This document shows positions 14,001 through 25,175 of a stretch of DNA of 64,000 bases, piece by piece. The translations under genes were made by a program, and so were the position numbers. Positions within the stretch are counted from its first letter, which is position 1. Each line of letters starts with the position of its first letter. Below the pieces are notes generated by a model. That model saw only the letters and a list, made by a program, of their open reading frames with translations. It was not told the DNA's origin and made no database searches. This stretch comes from Megalopta genalis. Taxonomy: Eukaryota; Arthropoda; Insecta; Hymenoptera; Halictidae. The DNA lies in assembly GCF_051020955.1 (NCBI RefSeq), contig NC_135018.1:10803439-10867438 (forward strand). The letters are read 5' to 3'.

Positions 14001-16665
14001 CAAATATAATATTTTTTCCGAATTTTCCTGAATCACAAATATTTTAGAAAAATATAAAGTGACTTCAATATGGCCATGCCAAATTTAAGAGAAAATTTGT
14101 CTTCTGTACTATAAATGATATTTAAAACGTCGAGGTTCTTACATTTTTTAGTTTTTCTTAAATATAAAATGTAGAATACGCCCGTAGAGTTTCTGACATC
14201 CTTTTGGATTCGACTTCTACAGAAATATCACTAAAAATATGAGACAACTTTTGAAAATCGATTCTATACACAAAAATAATAAAAATAATAAGTTTGTGAC
14301 AACTTTTAACATCTCAATTTTTAAAATATCCTTTCCCTTTCTTACTAACAAAATTTGCTGCTAATAAGCACGTACATAAAAGTAGAAATAAATATAAATA
14401 CAAATAAAAAAAACAAGTGAATATTTACTTTAAAAAACCAGATACTAGTTAACACTCACTAAAAATTATTTTTACATATATTCCTAATAGTATACCAATA
14501 AAAAACAACTTATAATTGAAAATATAAGGGTTACTGCTAAATTGTATGGACTAAATTTTCCAAAAGTGTTCCATATTGTTAGTGACTGCTTAGCAACAAC
14601 ATCGTTATACTAAATATCACAATACTTTTCTCCTTAATTCTCATTTGATACGTCTACAAATGTAACCCTGTAATTAATTAAAATCGAGAACACTCATATA
14701 ATACAACAACCCTAATAGACTGCAACTGCAGTTTATTTATTCATGAAAGGAAACTAATGCATTGTACTCTTTCTTAGCACGTGAATTTGAGTGATAACAC
14801 TGTTGTATTATACGGGGGTCGACTATATTTCAAATAAAAACTTGTATATTCGTAGTCTAAATAATAAAACACTTGAACTGTATAATATACCTTCCACAAC
14901 ACCCTTGGCATCAAGGGTTTTGCCATAGTGTTTGCCAAACTTTTTTAGCTGACCAGAAGGGAGACAATAGACTTGAAATCCAGTTATGCAAAATCCATAA
15001 GTGCGCTTCGACTCGGCATACTTTAATTCTTCCGTGGCCCTTTTTTGCGGTGTGGCCAGAGGATCCCATGTTCGTCTACCTATCTTTATATCCATCACGC
15101 ATGGTTCGGCCATACCATCGATAATATCTTTCAACGTAAGGAATGTTACTCCTTGAATATCATACAAAAACACGAAGTTAGAAGATGTTACAGAATCATT
15201 ACCAAATATTACGTGAGCGTCTACAATTATAAAATTCATGCAGAAAGTAGTATGAGAAGACATGCTTTGATGAAATCAACGTAGAAATTTGCAACATCTG
15301 ATGCCTTACGTTTGCCAAATATTTGCAACTCTGTCGTGCCGTAGTACTTTGGCACGTAATTCTTCAACTCCATCATTACAGGATCTTCGGATTCCTCTAA
15401 GCTCTCATAGAATGCGATCTCCCTTTTACCAAGTAATGGTTTAACGACAGGCTTAAGCACACGGCCATCCGGCCTACGTAGCATACCTACAACATTTTGA
15501 ACGATAAACATTTTATAACATTCATAAAGATGAAACACATAGCGTACCCTCCAAAATCGGAGCAACCTTGACTTCCAACACCGAGACTGTATCGCAATGA
15601 AACTTTGCACACAGATATAGCATGGAAGATTAGTGAATTTTGATATTCATGGAGTGAAAGTAACGAAAATGGAGAGAAAATGACCATTTTGTGTGAAAAT
15701 TAACGCAAGCAGAAGAATTGGTGTAATAATAATAAATGGTGCAAACAAAATTTTTTTAATGATCTATAAACATTTATCAAACTAATATATCTTGCCGCAA
15801 ATTTTCCGTTACGATCTATGTACGTACTGATTTCATAGACACACATTATTTCAACCTTATCAAGTCGTTTAGAAATAATAAAATAAATATTTAAACGCAG
15901 TCGTCAAACACCATGCGGTTGTAGGGTTTTACGTTGCAACATTTTAAGAGATGATTGGAAACTTTTTTCAACAACAATGCAAATTCGGGTTACGGACAAG
16001 TCGTTGAACTGTTATTTTGCGGTTTCTGCTTTCTTATGCGTTACACGTTACATGGATCTACGTGCGCTAACAAGAATTATTTAGAATAGCAAATAAAAAC
16101 AGGCGTTTAGTCATTCTTCGTAACTAATGAATAAATTCCAGCGCTGACGCGTTGGCTAGCAGGATATCTAGTGTGTTAGCTGTCTCACTCTATCCAAATT
16201 AATAATGAAACGTCAACAGTTGGACAGTTTTTCCTCCTCATCAGTCTTTTCTCGCGTTCAACAGTGAAGCGGAAAAATGAAATCGATTCATCACGTCGCA
16301 TGAATGGATAGCACGCATAGCATAGCGGAAAGACGATTGAAAAATTCTAATCGAACAACAGATGAAACTTTATTCATCATTCGTTATTCGGAAAAGAATT
16401 GATTTGAATAGTATCAAATATTAATGTTTAATAATCTGCCGGATATCGATATAGTTACTATTCCTATAAAATGGACATTAAAGTTTTAGATCTTCTCCTA
16501 CATCGTATAAACTATATTAGGTGGCAGCTTTAAAAATTCACTATTTCGTTTATCAATGCTAACAGTATTGAACATGTCCTTGTTATAAACTCTAGCAGGA
16601 GAATATCGCATTTCTTGGCATTAAAAATTTATGCCTTGTTTCGCAGATAATATTGTATCAGCGCG

Positions 16666-16707
<42 letters not shown>

Positions 16708-19700
16708 TGGTGGTTTTAAAAATTTTAAGACGAAAATTCAGACCTCGAATGTAACCAAATTTATTAGTAACGTATTTATTAGTGCATACTAATATAAAAT
16801 TAAATTAATATCATAAGTGATATCGTCATAGACACTGCGAATAGTTTAACGTTTATATTAACTTTTAATATGTGAAGGAAGGAATCGGGAACAAAGTGCG
16901 ATATTAGAATAACAATATTAAGTGAAAGTTAAAGAAAGTTGGAGATCATTTGTAAAGAGTTTAATTATACGGGGTGTTGCTGACCTGTATGAAAAAATGT
17001 TGCCGATTGTGCCACGATTTTCCGAACACCCCGTATAGGTACAATAAAGATCAAAAGCCGAAGGTCAAGATAATGCAAAATTAGCTAAACCCAGATGCAA
17101 CGAAGTCCAAAATGTGAGTACAATTTAACTTTACAAAGAAGGTCAATGTAAGATATAAATATTCAGTGGGCAGTACTATTCAAGAATAATTAAAGAAGAA
17201 AGGTGTAAAAGACAGCCAGATCCTATTAAAACTAGATTTTCGCGCAAAATCATATTTGAATAAGACAATGTGCCCAGAATTTCAAACTGACAATGTTTTT
17301 AAAATTGTTTTTGTGCATTCAATTTAGTCACGTGTAAGTGTTTACTAATAAATAATCTCTGAACCATACATTACATTATATTAAATTATACGGCATACAA
17401 ATTTTTTGTAATAGTAATTAAATTATTTCTTATTCATTTTTTTTTTTTTATTTTAATTGGAATTCGAAAGCAGCGAATAAATGAAATCGATTAAAGAGGA
17501 ATAAAATCACAACACACATAACTAAATATTTATTGTAACGCACGACAAATTGAGGTATTATTAAAAATTAAAAAATACAATTACTTAATCGCTTTAAGGA
17601 CTAGATCCAACAATGCTTAAACATTGACTACACATTGACCACATATATTATTTCTTTATATTTTTTAAAATACCGCACTCGTTATACTTTATCTTGTAGA
17701 CTGGATATATGATTCATTCACTAGTTTTTTATCGGATAACAATGTTGTTTTAGAAGAAACAAGGAACTAGTTAAATTTGTACAAATTGATGTTTGCTGCA
17801 CTGCTTACTCATTACGAATCCTAATATGTACATCTTTTAAACTTATCGTTACATAGAGTGTTTAATGACCAAGTTATATATATATAATCAATTTAAATGT
17901 CACAAACCTCGACTGATTTTAAGGTGTTGTTTGAAGTATATTTTTTGAATTATAAATGCTACGAGCCTGTTAACAAATTCTAGCAAATTCTTGGACAAGC
18001 TATTCAGAAGTATGTACTCCAAGCGTTAAAAAAAGATAAACTCTCGAGACAAGAAATAAAATTCTCGCAAAAAATATGTTTTCGGAGATCCTAATAAGAG
18101 AAAAACTAGATGTACAGATATCGTAGAAAAAGACGTAAGAGATATAATATCAAATTTCCGAATCGATTAGATAAATATTTTCTTCGTAATCTTAGGACAA
18201 ACATCATAAAATTGACGTCAAAAAGAAACGCATTCAAAATCTTGATACTAGACATTTACCAAGTTCTAGACTAAACTGATAGAAATGCATCAACACTATA
18301 CAGAATGTGCACAAAATTTTGAAAAATCAGAAAATTTGAAAATTTGTGAGATGTTGTCAAACAAAACGGTTGGAATGTTGTGGTATCTTATTAATTTTTA
18401 AAAGCAATATTTGCTTTTAGAATTTAGAATTTATTTACATATACGGGTTCTCTAGCCTTTAGTGTAACAAAAAATATTAAAAATTATAAAAATTGTTTTA
18501 AAAATTATAAAAATTATTATTAATAAAATCATTACGAAAATTATTATTTTAGCCAATAGGTATTGTCATTGACCGCGTTTTAACGTTAAACAGAAAAATA
18601 ATTCAGTAAAACATGTATTTAATGTAATTATGTAACAAAGACATAAATACTTCACGTTAATAGCAACGCTTGACCTTGCATTCAATATACAGAAATTGAC
18701 TGACGATGATCCATTCTTATTGACTATTCGTCATCAATTCCCATCTAACACGTGGACTATTCATATGTATAAGCGTTTGAGCGTCAGAAAATAATTCTGT
18801 AATGCAGTCTCATTCAATCAGAATATTCCAACTAAACCACGCACGTCATCGGACTAATTTTAGGTGAAGTACATTTAAAGTAAATTTTAATACAACCAAA
18901 CTGGCTTGTTACAAACAAGTTGTTGTTACCAACAATACGCGTTACTAGAAGTATAGCTTCAGATTATCTGAATAACGGTTTATTTAATCTCCTTGTGTCG
19001 TCGAGCGAACATCGTAGTATGTATCTAGAGAAAAATACATAAAAACTGTTTCGCGTCTTTTTTTTTTGTTTAGACATAGATACATTGCGGGGCATAGCCT
19101 TTCAAGTGCCGGATCACAGTCGGAGTCATTTGATAAATCGCTTAACGAGCAATAGCTAGAACATACTGGTTGCGTTCAATAGGTACTGTACATTTGCGAA
19201 GTATAAATAGTTCAAACTCGTTCAATTTTCTTATTCGAGGATCGCCATATCTTACGTCATTAAATCAGTCACCAACCAAGACGATTGCGAGAAAACCTAT
19301 ACTTCATTTGTAAATTAAACATGCATGACTCCTTTTATTGGAGTCTGTTAAAACGAGTTTCTTTTACGCAATCAGAAGCAATATTTCTTACTATTATATT
19401 CTTACTACAAATACTACTACGTTCGTAGATTGTGCCAAGTTCTGAGCGAAATCTAACTGAAAATCTGTTACTAAATTAATTTTCTTATTCCCATTAGTCA
19501 TGGAATGTATAATCAAGATAGCAGGATGTATTTTATATATGTGAGGATTTGAATGGGACCTACCATTATAGACAAAAAATATTTATTATGAAAAATAATC
19601 AGGAAAGAGTTATATGTATAGTGGGTGGCACATGTCGCTCACGTGTCCGACACAAGATTAATCGAATGAGACTGATAGTTAATAAGAGGGAAAAATTTGA

Positions 19701-21151
19701 TGCTTATCGTTGAGCAAATACAAACAAAAGCTGTAACTTAAAAATGAAGTGGCAGACCTTTCTGTACTATTGATTAATCTAAAATAATTATTGAATTACA
19801 AGAGTTTTCTTATTTACAATTTTCTTCACCATGTATCATTCGAAACAATTTTCGTTAATTTCTGATATTCAAATTGTTGCAGATTAAATTATATATTTAA
19901 AATTAGTAAACACTAAATTGTACATTTACAATTATTAGAGACTAAATTGGACATTTAAAATAATAATAATAAAAATTTAATTGGATTAACTATACGTAAA
20001 TTTTAATGTAACACATTGACTGGCGTTCTCTATCAAAATGGTTTAATACTTTTCTGTATCGTACTTCTCTTCTTAGAGGAAGTTGTATATAAGCTGCATA
20101 CAAGCTAACAGTCAAGTTATCTTCGGAACTTGATACTAACAACTGGTGATGAAATTGAAGTTACACCATCGTTAAACTGAAACTCGTGACGAACTTCCGG
20201 TTATAACGGAAGGCATCGGAAGTAAATAACGAAAGAAGTGGTACACACTTTTTACTAGTATTTTTCTAATCGAATCAGTAAATATAGCCAAGTTAATGAT
20301 ACAAATTTCAACTTCTCTTCCTCGAACGTGTTTTGCCAACAGACTTACCAAGAAATTATAACTTAAAACAATTCGATTGATGTTACTTTATCATAACTAA
20401 TCAGTCTTCATAAATCTAATTTTCTGAAGAGTCTTTACTACATCTTATTAAACTATATCTACATGCGATTAATTCCGTATTAATTTTATAACGGCTAATA
20501 TCTCAAACAAACGTAAACAATGACAAGGAATAATGTTAGTGATTATCATTACTTAGTGATTACAGCAGAAAATGACAGTAAAGTACATAAGTTAATAAGT
20601 TAAGTTAAGTTATATATCCTTATTTTTCAGTTCATATAAATTCTAATGAGATTATATTTATGTAAATATATCACAACGGAAATTTATTTTTAAAAATGAC
20701 CTAAGAATCGCTCCAGCCATATATGACCGGCGCAGCCACCAACGAGCTAATCTTCCTTCGGACCCGATATAGAAATACAGGGTAGCCTATAATCGCTTTC
20801 CTGTTTAAAAGCTGTGTGACTTTTTTCATATTGAAGATTTTCAAATTCTTGTTTCAGAGGTTCACAGAAGCAAGTATGAATGCATGATTTATTTATGCTG
20901 TATGAACTTCAGGAAAACAAATGAACTTAATATCGGTGAATATGAGTCACCCATAATGCTAGTGTTAATTAAAACGGTTGCTTACCGATCGTACGTCGTT
21001 TGTCATTGGACGGATGTCCGGCTACCTGAGTCTCCAATAAACTGATCGTATCGTGGAATCCACAATCGGACGATGTTTCCGCAAATTCCGTGTTCGGAAC
21101 CTTGTCGAGGTGACATAATGTTTTATCGGACTGCGAGTCTAAAGTCGTCAT
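11037..21151 (-). CDS. IPMK: Inositol polyphosphate multikinase (IPMK/Ipk2), 4 exons, 437 aa
   Basis: Kinase that phosphorylates soluble inositol phosphates (IP3 to IP4 and IP5) in nucleus and cytosol, feeding IP6 and pyrophosphate synthesis. Exons on the minus strand: 21,151-20,986, 15,486-15,310, 15,151-14,891 and 11,746-11,037. All three introns are GT-AG in phase 1, and the exons total 1,314 nt, exactly 438 codons. Visible family marks: TQVAGH (41-46), the ATP-site lysine in GRVLKPV (K67), the signature PCVMDIKIG (131-139; PxxxDxKxG), SSSLL (244-248) and the metal-binding IDF (397-399). A variable Ser/Thr-rich insert lies between SSSLL and IDF, as is usual for IPMK rather than IP3 3-kinase. 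The start is the first ATG after an upstream GTG in the same frame. A possible 5'UTR acceptor (TTAATTGCAG) lies about 35 bp upstream of the ATG. Introns are 5,499, 158 and 3,144 bp. Complete, with no breaks seen. Confidence 0.95.
12151..12316. promoter_or_regulatory. Cluster of five AGGTCA nuclear-receptor-type half-sites
   Basis: AGGTCA on the plus strand at 12,151-12,156 and 12,175-12,180, and its complement TGACCT at 12,256-12,261, 12,267-12,272 and 12,311-12,316. The first is preceded by CCA and the second by CGA, giving extended half-sites like those bound as monomers by FTZ-F1/ERR-type receptors. Five exact copies in 166 bp is far above chance for a hexamer. The regulatory role is inferred, and a repeat-derived origin is possible. 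Confidence 0.45.
13365..13420. repeat. AAATTAAAACT minisatellite
   Basis: Several imperfect tandem copies of an 11-13-bp A-rich unit (aaattaaaacta) within IPMK intron 3. It is low-complexity sequence with no other signal. Confidence 0.75.
16662..16707. repeat. (CA)n/(CG)n microsatellite
   Basis: A GCGC-CACA alternating run ending in about 12 CA units, inside IPMK intron 1. Confidence 0.9.
16966..17037. mobile_element. 72-bp element with 13-bp perfect inverted ends
   Basis: TATACGGGGTGTT at 16,966-16,978 is matched exactly by AACACCCCGTATA at 17,025-17,037. The GGGTGTT core resembles the ends of the larger element at 48,490-49,081, which begin CAGGGTGTT. It is too short to code, and probably a solo or deleted non-autonomous DNA transposon. 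Confidence 0.6.
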
Positions 21152-23361
21152 CGTTATTGCACCGTGCGGCACGCAGTAATTAACTTCTGCAATTAAAGAG
21201 TTGCACCGTTCGCAAAGATCTTATCTTCGTTACGAACTCCCACTTCCAACGGTTACACATAGAAGCTTACTCTAATTGTCTTCGGCTGTTTTATTTCCGC
21301 CTATAAATACAAATACCAATGGATATAGAAAACTCAGGACATTACAGACATATTGCGAATATTAGGAATTACGGTAATGTTGCATTAGCACAATGGCTGT
21401 ATACATATGTATAATGTGGGATATCGTGTATGTGTATACATATATCTCCAAAAGAACTTCCTTCTTTCAGGTACTATAGTGCATGTGATCTTTTCGACAC
21501 GTTAGCGTTGGTAAAACAGAGTGGAACGTAAAAGAAAGTTGAAAAAATGTTCATGCAACAATTACAGCCTAATATTCACCGAGTTACATTCAAGGAAATT
21601 ATAGAAACTCATCAAAATAAAATGTCTTGTATTTCATTTTTACAAAAAATAATTAAGCATTGATTTCTCTCAATATCAATGTATGGATTTACTTTAAAAC
21701 AAAAAAGGTTTTGCTAAAAGCAAATATACTAGTAGCTATAAAATCATAAATATTTTTAATTAACTCTCGTTGTTACCTCCAGTAGAAAATATGCGAATGT
21801 AGTGTTCACAAGAGAATTTTCTATTTCTAACTATTTCGATAAATCTATTCGTAAACACAGTGTTACCTTCAACTGTTCCTTTTCGCTCATACATCCGCAT
21901 TCTTTAACTTAGTATTAATTGTATCACAGGTTAATTCACATGGCACTGAATAACATAATGATGCTGTCTGTCCGTGCGCTTTTAGATAATTGAAATGTAA
22001 ACTAAATTCCAATAGATATTTCGCGCGGATATTTTCAAATGTCGCGTTACAATATTGGTTGATATCGGTAGAGGGCACAATGTGTTTGTGAAAATTGAAT
22101 GTTCCAAATTCGCGCTTTTATCAACAAATTATATTGTTCGTCGGTCCTTTGAAAATGTAATATTAGCAGAAACGATTACTAATAGAGTGAAATTAGATAG
22201 TTTTCTACCTGATTGAACACAGCTACGAGATATCAATTAATAATGCGTTCACTAAGTAGCATGAGGAAAGTTCGTTACATTTTAGGAATCGACTTTTTCA
22301 ACTATCGAAATAATCATAAAATACAACTCATACGAGGCATACGTACATTTATTGGATATAACAGGAGAATAATTTATTAGCCACTCTTCTTTTACAAATG
22401 TTACATCTATGACATTTTACATGCCTATCTATTATTGTAACCTATATGATAACCAGTCCCTTCAAAACAACACAATACAATGTGCTCAAGATCGCAACAC
22501 TTTCACGTATATAATTCCGTTCGAAGCCGTCCGTGTATTAGGCGGAACTAAGATTGTGTTCACGACTTTAAACTTCACATAATTCTGAATGATCACACGT
22601 CCTTCCACTAGACGTCTTCCTACTTTTCTATACCTGTCTCTTTCGTCACACATCAAAGATTCTTCTAGAATCCACCAGAGGGCGAATGTTGTTTTTATTA
22701 AATGAATAATCGTTCCCGCCACATCCAATATATGCAACCAACTTGAAGGTACACACACGTGCTTAGAGATCAGTGGCTGCGAATCTTATTTAGTTTTGAC
22801 AGGTGGTCCATTTCCAATTTTTTCGTTCTTGATTGGCTATGCCATAACCTATTTGTTCAATTTCGATATGTTATTTTGTTAGTATTGGAACAACGGTAGT
22901 TGTTGTATTCGATTCTTCTATTATCCATTCAATATTGTGAACATGAAGCAAGAAAGAAAATAGCAAGAAATAATATTAATTAACATTTTTGTTCCAGAAA
23001 CGATTTAAGTTCATAATTGCAGGTATGTTCTCACACATCTAATAATATAAAATACATTGTTATTACTTTGTGTTTATAACTTCATTTGCTTTTTCACTAC
23101 ATACCAACTAGGAAAAAAATACTAATTGTTAGTAGGAAAATAGTTAACTTTATTTCACATACAGATCTTATTATAGGTAGAACTATTATATTTACAATAA
23201 CTGTCTGATGATATATGTATAATAATATTATTTTTTTAACTTGCAAAAATTTTAATTTTTAGTACAAAAACTTAATAATATTTTGACTACTATATCTTTA
23301 ATGCTGAATTACTTACAAATTTTTTTCGCTAATCGGTTTGTACAAAGAATATATTTTCTCA
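21152..23361. other. IPMK upstream region and ZNHIT1 downstream spacer
   Basis: Sequence between the IPMK start codon (minus strand) and the ZNHIT1 stop. The proximal 21,152-21,300 is moderately GC-rich and probably includes the IPMK leader and promoter. A minus-strand AATAAA (plus-strand TTTATT at 23,149-23,154) lies about 210 bp past the ZNHIT1 stop and is a plausible polyadenylation signal. A 90-codon minus frame at 22,486-22,758 is not recognisable and I do not call it. Confidence 0.45.
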
Positions 23362-23905
23362 TTATGCTGTCCACTTTAAACACCTTGTATCGAGATGAGT
23401 ACCTAAACATTTCATGCTACAATATCTAGCACCACAAGGAATACAAGTATAATTACTAGGAAATCCACAAACTGCACAAAAGTGGCGTTCAGGAAAGCGT
23501 GATGGTGGTGCTTGAGCAGAGACATAATTTGGAGAATTTGGATTAATATTAAGATCTTCTTCTACTAATTGAGCAAAGGTTTTTCTAAACCTTTGCTTAT
23601 AATATTCAGCTGACCTAGTTTTTTTCTTCCTACCGCCTCTGGTGTCTAGTGTTTCTTGAAATTTTGGTACCTTTTTGCTCATTACTGAAACAATTTAAAT
23701 AATTTATATTTAAACTATAATGTTTACACAAATTGAATTTTCTGAAGTATGTTATGTATATACCCAAATCTGCATGTGGGTCATCATGAAAATTGTCTTG
23801 TTCCAAAGCTTCCAATGCTTTTTTCTGTCTGCGTTTACGAGCAGCTTCATCAAGTACTCGCTTTTGATATGCATCTTTTATTCTACCAGACTCCCGTGCT
23901 GCCAT
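23362..23905 (-). CDS. ZNHIT1: Zinc finger HIT domain-containing protein 1 (SWR1/SRCAP complex subunit), 2 exons, 154 aa
   Basis: Subunit of the SRCAP/SWR1 remodeller that deposits histone H2A.Z in the nucleus. Exon 1 is 23,905-23,764 and exon 2 is 23,684-23,362. The 79-bp intron is GT-AG in phase 1 and joins ADL to VMSKKVPKF. The total of 154 residues equals the vertebrate length as I know it. The C-terminal HIT finger is intact: C117, C120, C128, C131, C136, C140, H144 and C149, within FCAVCG, YTCIPCG and RYCSMKCL. The N-terminus is highly basic and helical (AARKRRQKKALEAL), typical of the family. The start codon lies 68 bp after the GTF2H5 stop on the same strand, with no AATAAA between them. 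This suggests either a bicistronic message or a promoter inside the upstream gene. Confidence 0.97.
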
Positions 23906-23973
23906 AATGTGTTATTTGATATATATCTCTAAATTAGAATCAAAGTGAAGGTGAAATATTTCTTATGTAATAT

Positions 23974-25175
23974 TTATATTCCTTTTTCTGCTAAAGGAAA
24001 TGATATTTGATCCATAAGATCATCAACTTTTGCTTGTAATGTATCTAAGATATCAGCAGAAATAAATAAGTGTTTTTCATCCAAATCTTGAATTATAAAT
24101 TTTCGTCCTAAGGCAAAAGTTTCATCCAGATGTAAAAGGAATTCCTTCATAGCTGCATCACTGAAAATATAATAAATAATTGTTAATGTAATAGTTTTAT
24201 TTTGTCATTTACACAGGTAAAATGTCGAAGCGAAAAGGAGTTTCTCTTGATGAGAAACGTGCAAGAATGCTTCAAATATTTTATGAAAAAAGGGAATTTT
24301 TTACATTAAAAGAATTAGAAAAAATAGCACCAAAAGAAAAAGGCATTGTAACACAATCTGTGAAAGATATAGTTGAAGCATTAGTCGATGATGGATTAGT
24401 AAGATCAGAGAAAATTGGTACTTCTGTATATTTCTGGACATTTCCAGGGTAAGTTTTCCATTTATTGATACTATTATAAAATTGACTATTTATGAGATAA
24501 TAAAAACATATCTTGTGTAGTGGAAACATAACTGCTATAGAGCAAAGAATATCGGAAGCTTCTAAAAAAATAGTAGAGGCAGAATTTAAACTTCAAAGAC
24601 TGAAAGAACTTTGTATTAAAGAACAGGTAATAAGAATAACACAGCACACACACACCATTGTTTATATGTTTGAAGTTTGAAACAAAATTGAATTTTTTTA
24701 AACAAACCATCGTTGTACTTTTTCTTATATTTTATATAATATTTCACATGGCACATGTAGATAGGAAAGGAAAATACAGAAGAACGACAAGTTCTCTTAC
24801 ATGAAATAGAAGAGCTAAAGGCAAACGAGGATCAATTGAAAACTCAAATTGCTAAATTTAGTGATGCCGATCCAGAAGTTACAGCTAAACTTAAGGAAAA
24901 AGCAGAGGTATCAAATTATTAAACGTTATGTTTATTTGATTGAAATTTACAAATATTTTGTTTTGTAGGCTTATAAAGAAGCTGCTAACGTATGGACAGA
25001 CAATATTTTCGGTATTCAAAGTTGGTGTAAAAATAAGTTTGATATTTCTGAAAAAAAACTTAATAAACAATTTAATATTCCGGATGATTTAGATTATAAA
25101 GAATGAAAAAAGTAACATAATTTTTATTTAATACACGTACCATTCGACCAAAATTCCTTTTGTAACATTTACCAT
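23974..25175 (-). CDS. GTF2H5: General transcription factor IIH subunit 5 (TFB5/TTDA), 2 exons, 73 aa
   Basis: Smallest core subunit of TFIIH, stabilising the XPB-p52 module in transcription initiation and nucleotide excision repair. Exon 1 is 25,175-25,141 and encodes [11 protein letters not shown] plus TG. Exon 2 is 24,160-23,974 and encodes the rest, from [13 protein letters not shown] to [14 protein letters not shown]. The donor is TG/GTACGT, the acceptor ATATTTTCAG, and the intron is in phase 2, so the joining codon TG+T reads Cys (VECDAAM). These conserved blocks, including [11 protein letters not shown], cover the whole family sequence. Neither exon reaches 63 codons, so the gene is easy to miss. 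The 980-bp intron contains the whole MND1 coding region on the opposite strand. Confidence 0.95.
24161..24221 (+). promoter_or_regulatory. MND1: MND1 5' leader with probable splice acceptor
   Basis: TTTACACAG ends at 24,216, five bases before the MND1 ATG, and looks like a GT-AG acceptor. MND1 may therefore have a non-coding first exon further left, facing ZNHIT1/GTF2H5 exon 2. One candidate donor is GTGAAG/GTGAAA near 23,949. If that is right, the upstream exon overlaps the minus-strand genes in antisense. This is inference from motif only. Confidence 0.35.
24222..25106 (+). CDS. MND1: Meiotic nuclear division protein 1 (MND1), 4 exons, 205 aa
   Basis: Partner of HOP2 (PSMC3IP); the heterodimer stimulates DMC1/RAD51 strand exchange in meiosis. 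Exons are 24,222-24,448, 24,521-24,626, 24,761-24,907 and 24,969-25,106. All introns are GT-AG (72, 134 and 61 bp), phases 2, 0 and 0, totalling 618 nt (206 codons). The start [17 protein letters not shown] and the winged-helix core ([16 protein letters not shown], then [14 protein letters not shown]) are diagnostic. Residues about 77-160 are a long coiled coil ([19 protein letters not shown]). The C-terminal part ([19 protein letters not shown]) matches the conserved capping segment. The whole coding region sits in the GTF2H5 intron, antisense to it. The first plus-strand AATAAA I find after the stop is 25,300-25,305, so the 3'UTR probably crosses GTF2H5 exon 1. Confidence 0.96.

Larger units (their letters stand above)
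11747..14890 (-). other. IPMK: IPMK intron 3
   Basis: The donor reads GTATATTATA after GAAG at 14,891. The acceptor is a pyrimidine-rich tract ending CTGCGTAG at 11,747. The intron is AT-rich apart from a compact cluster of five AGGTCA hexamers at 12,151-12,316 and an AAATTAAAACT minisatellite near 13,365-13,420. No nested gene was recognised. Confidence 0.85.
15487..20985 (-). other. IPMK: IPMK intron 1 (5.5 kb)
   Basis: The donor GTAAGC follows ATCG at 20,986. The acceptor AAAATGTTGTAG ends at 15,487. Contents are AT-rich, with a CA/CG microsatellite at 16,662-16,707, a 72-bp inverted-repeat element at 16,966-17,037, and long low-complexity A/T stretches such as 18,470-18,550. I found no nested coding exon. 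Its length compared with the 158-bp intron 2 makes it the likeliest home for regulatory sequence of this gene. Confidence 0.85.
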
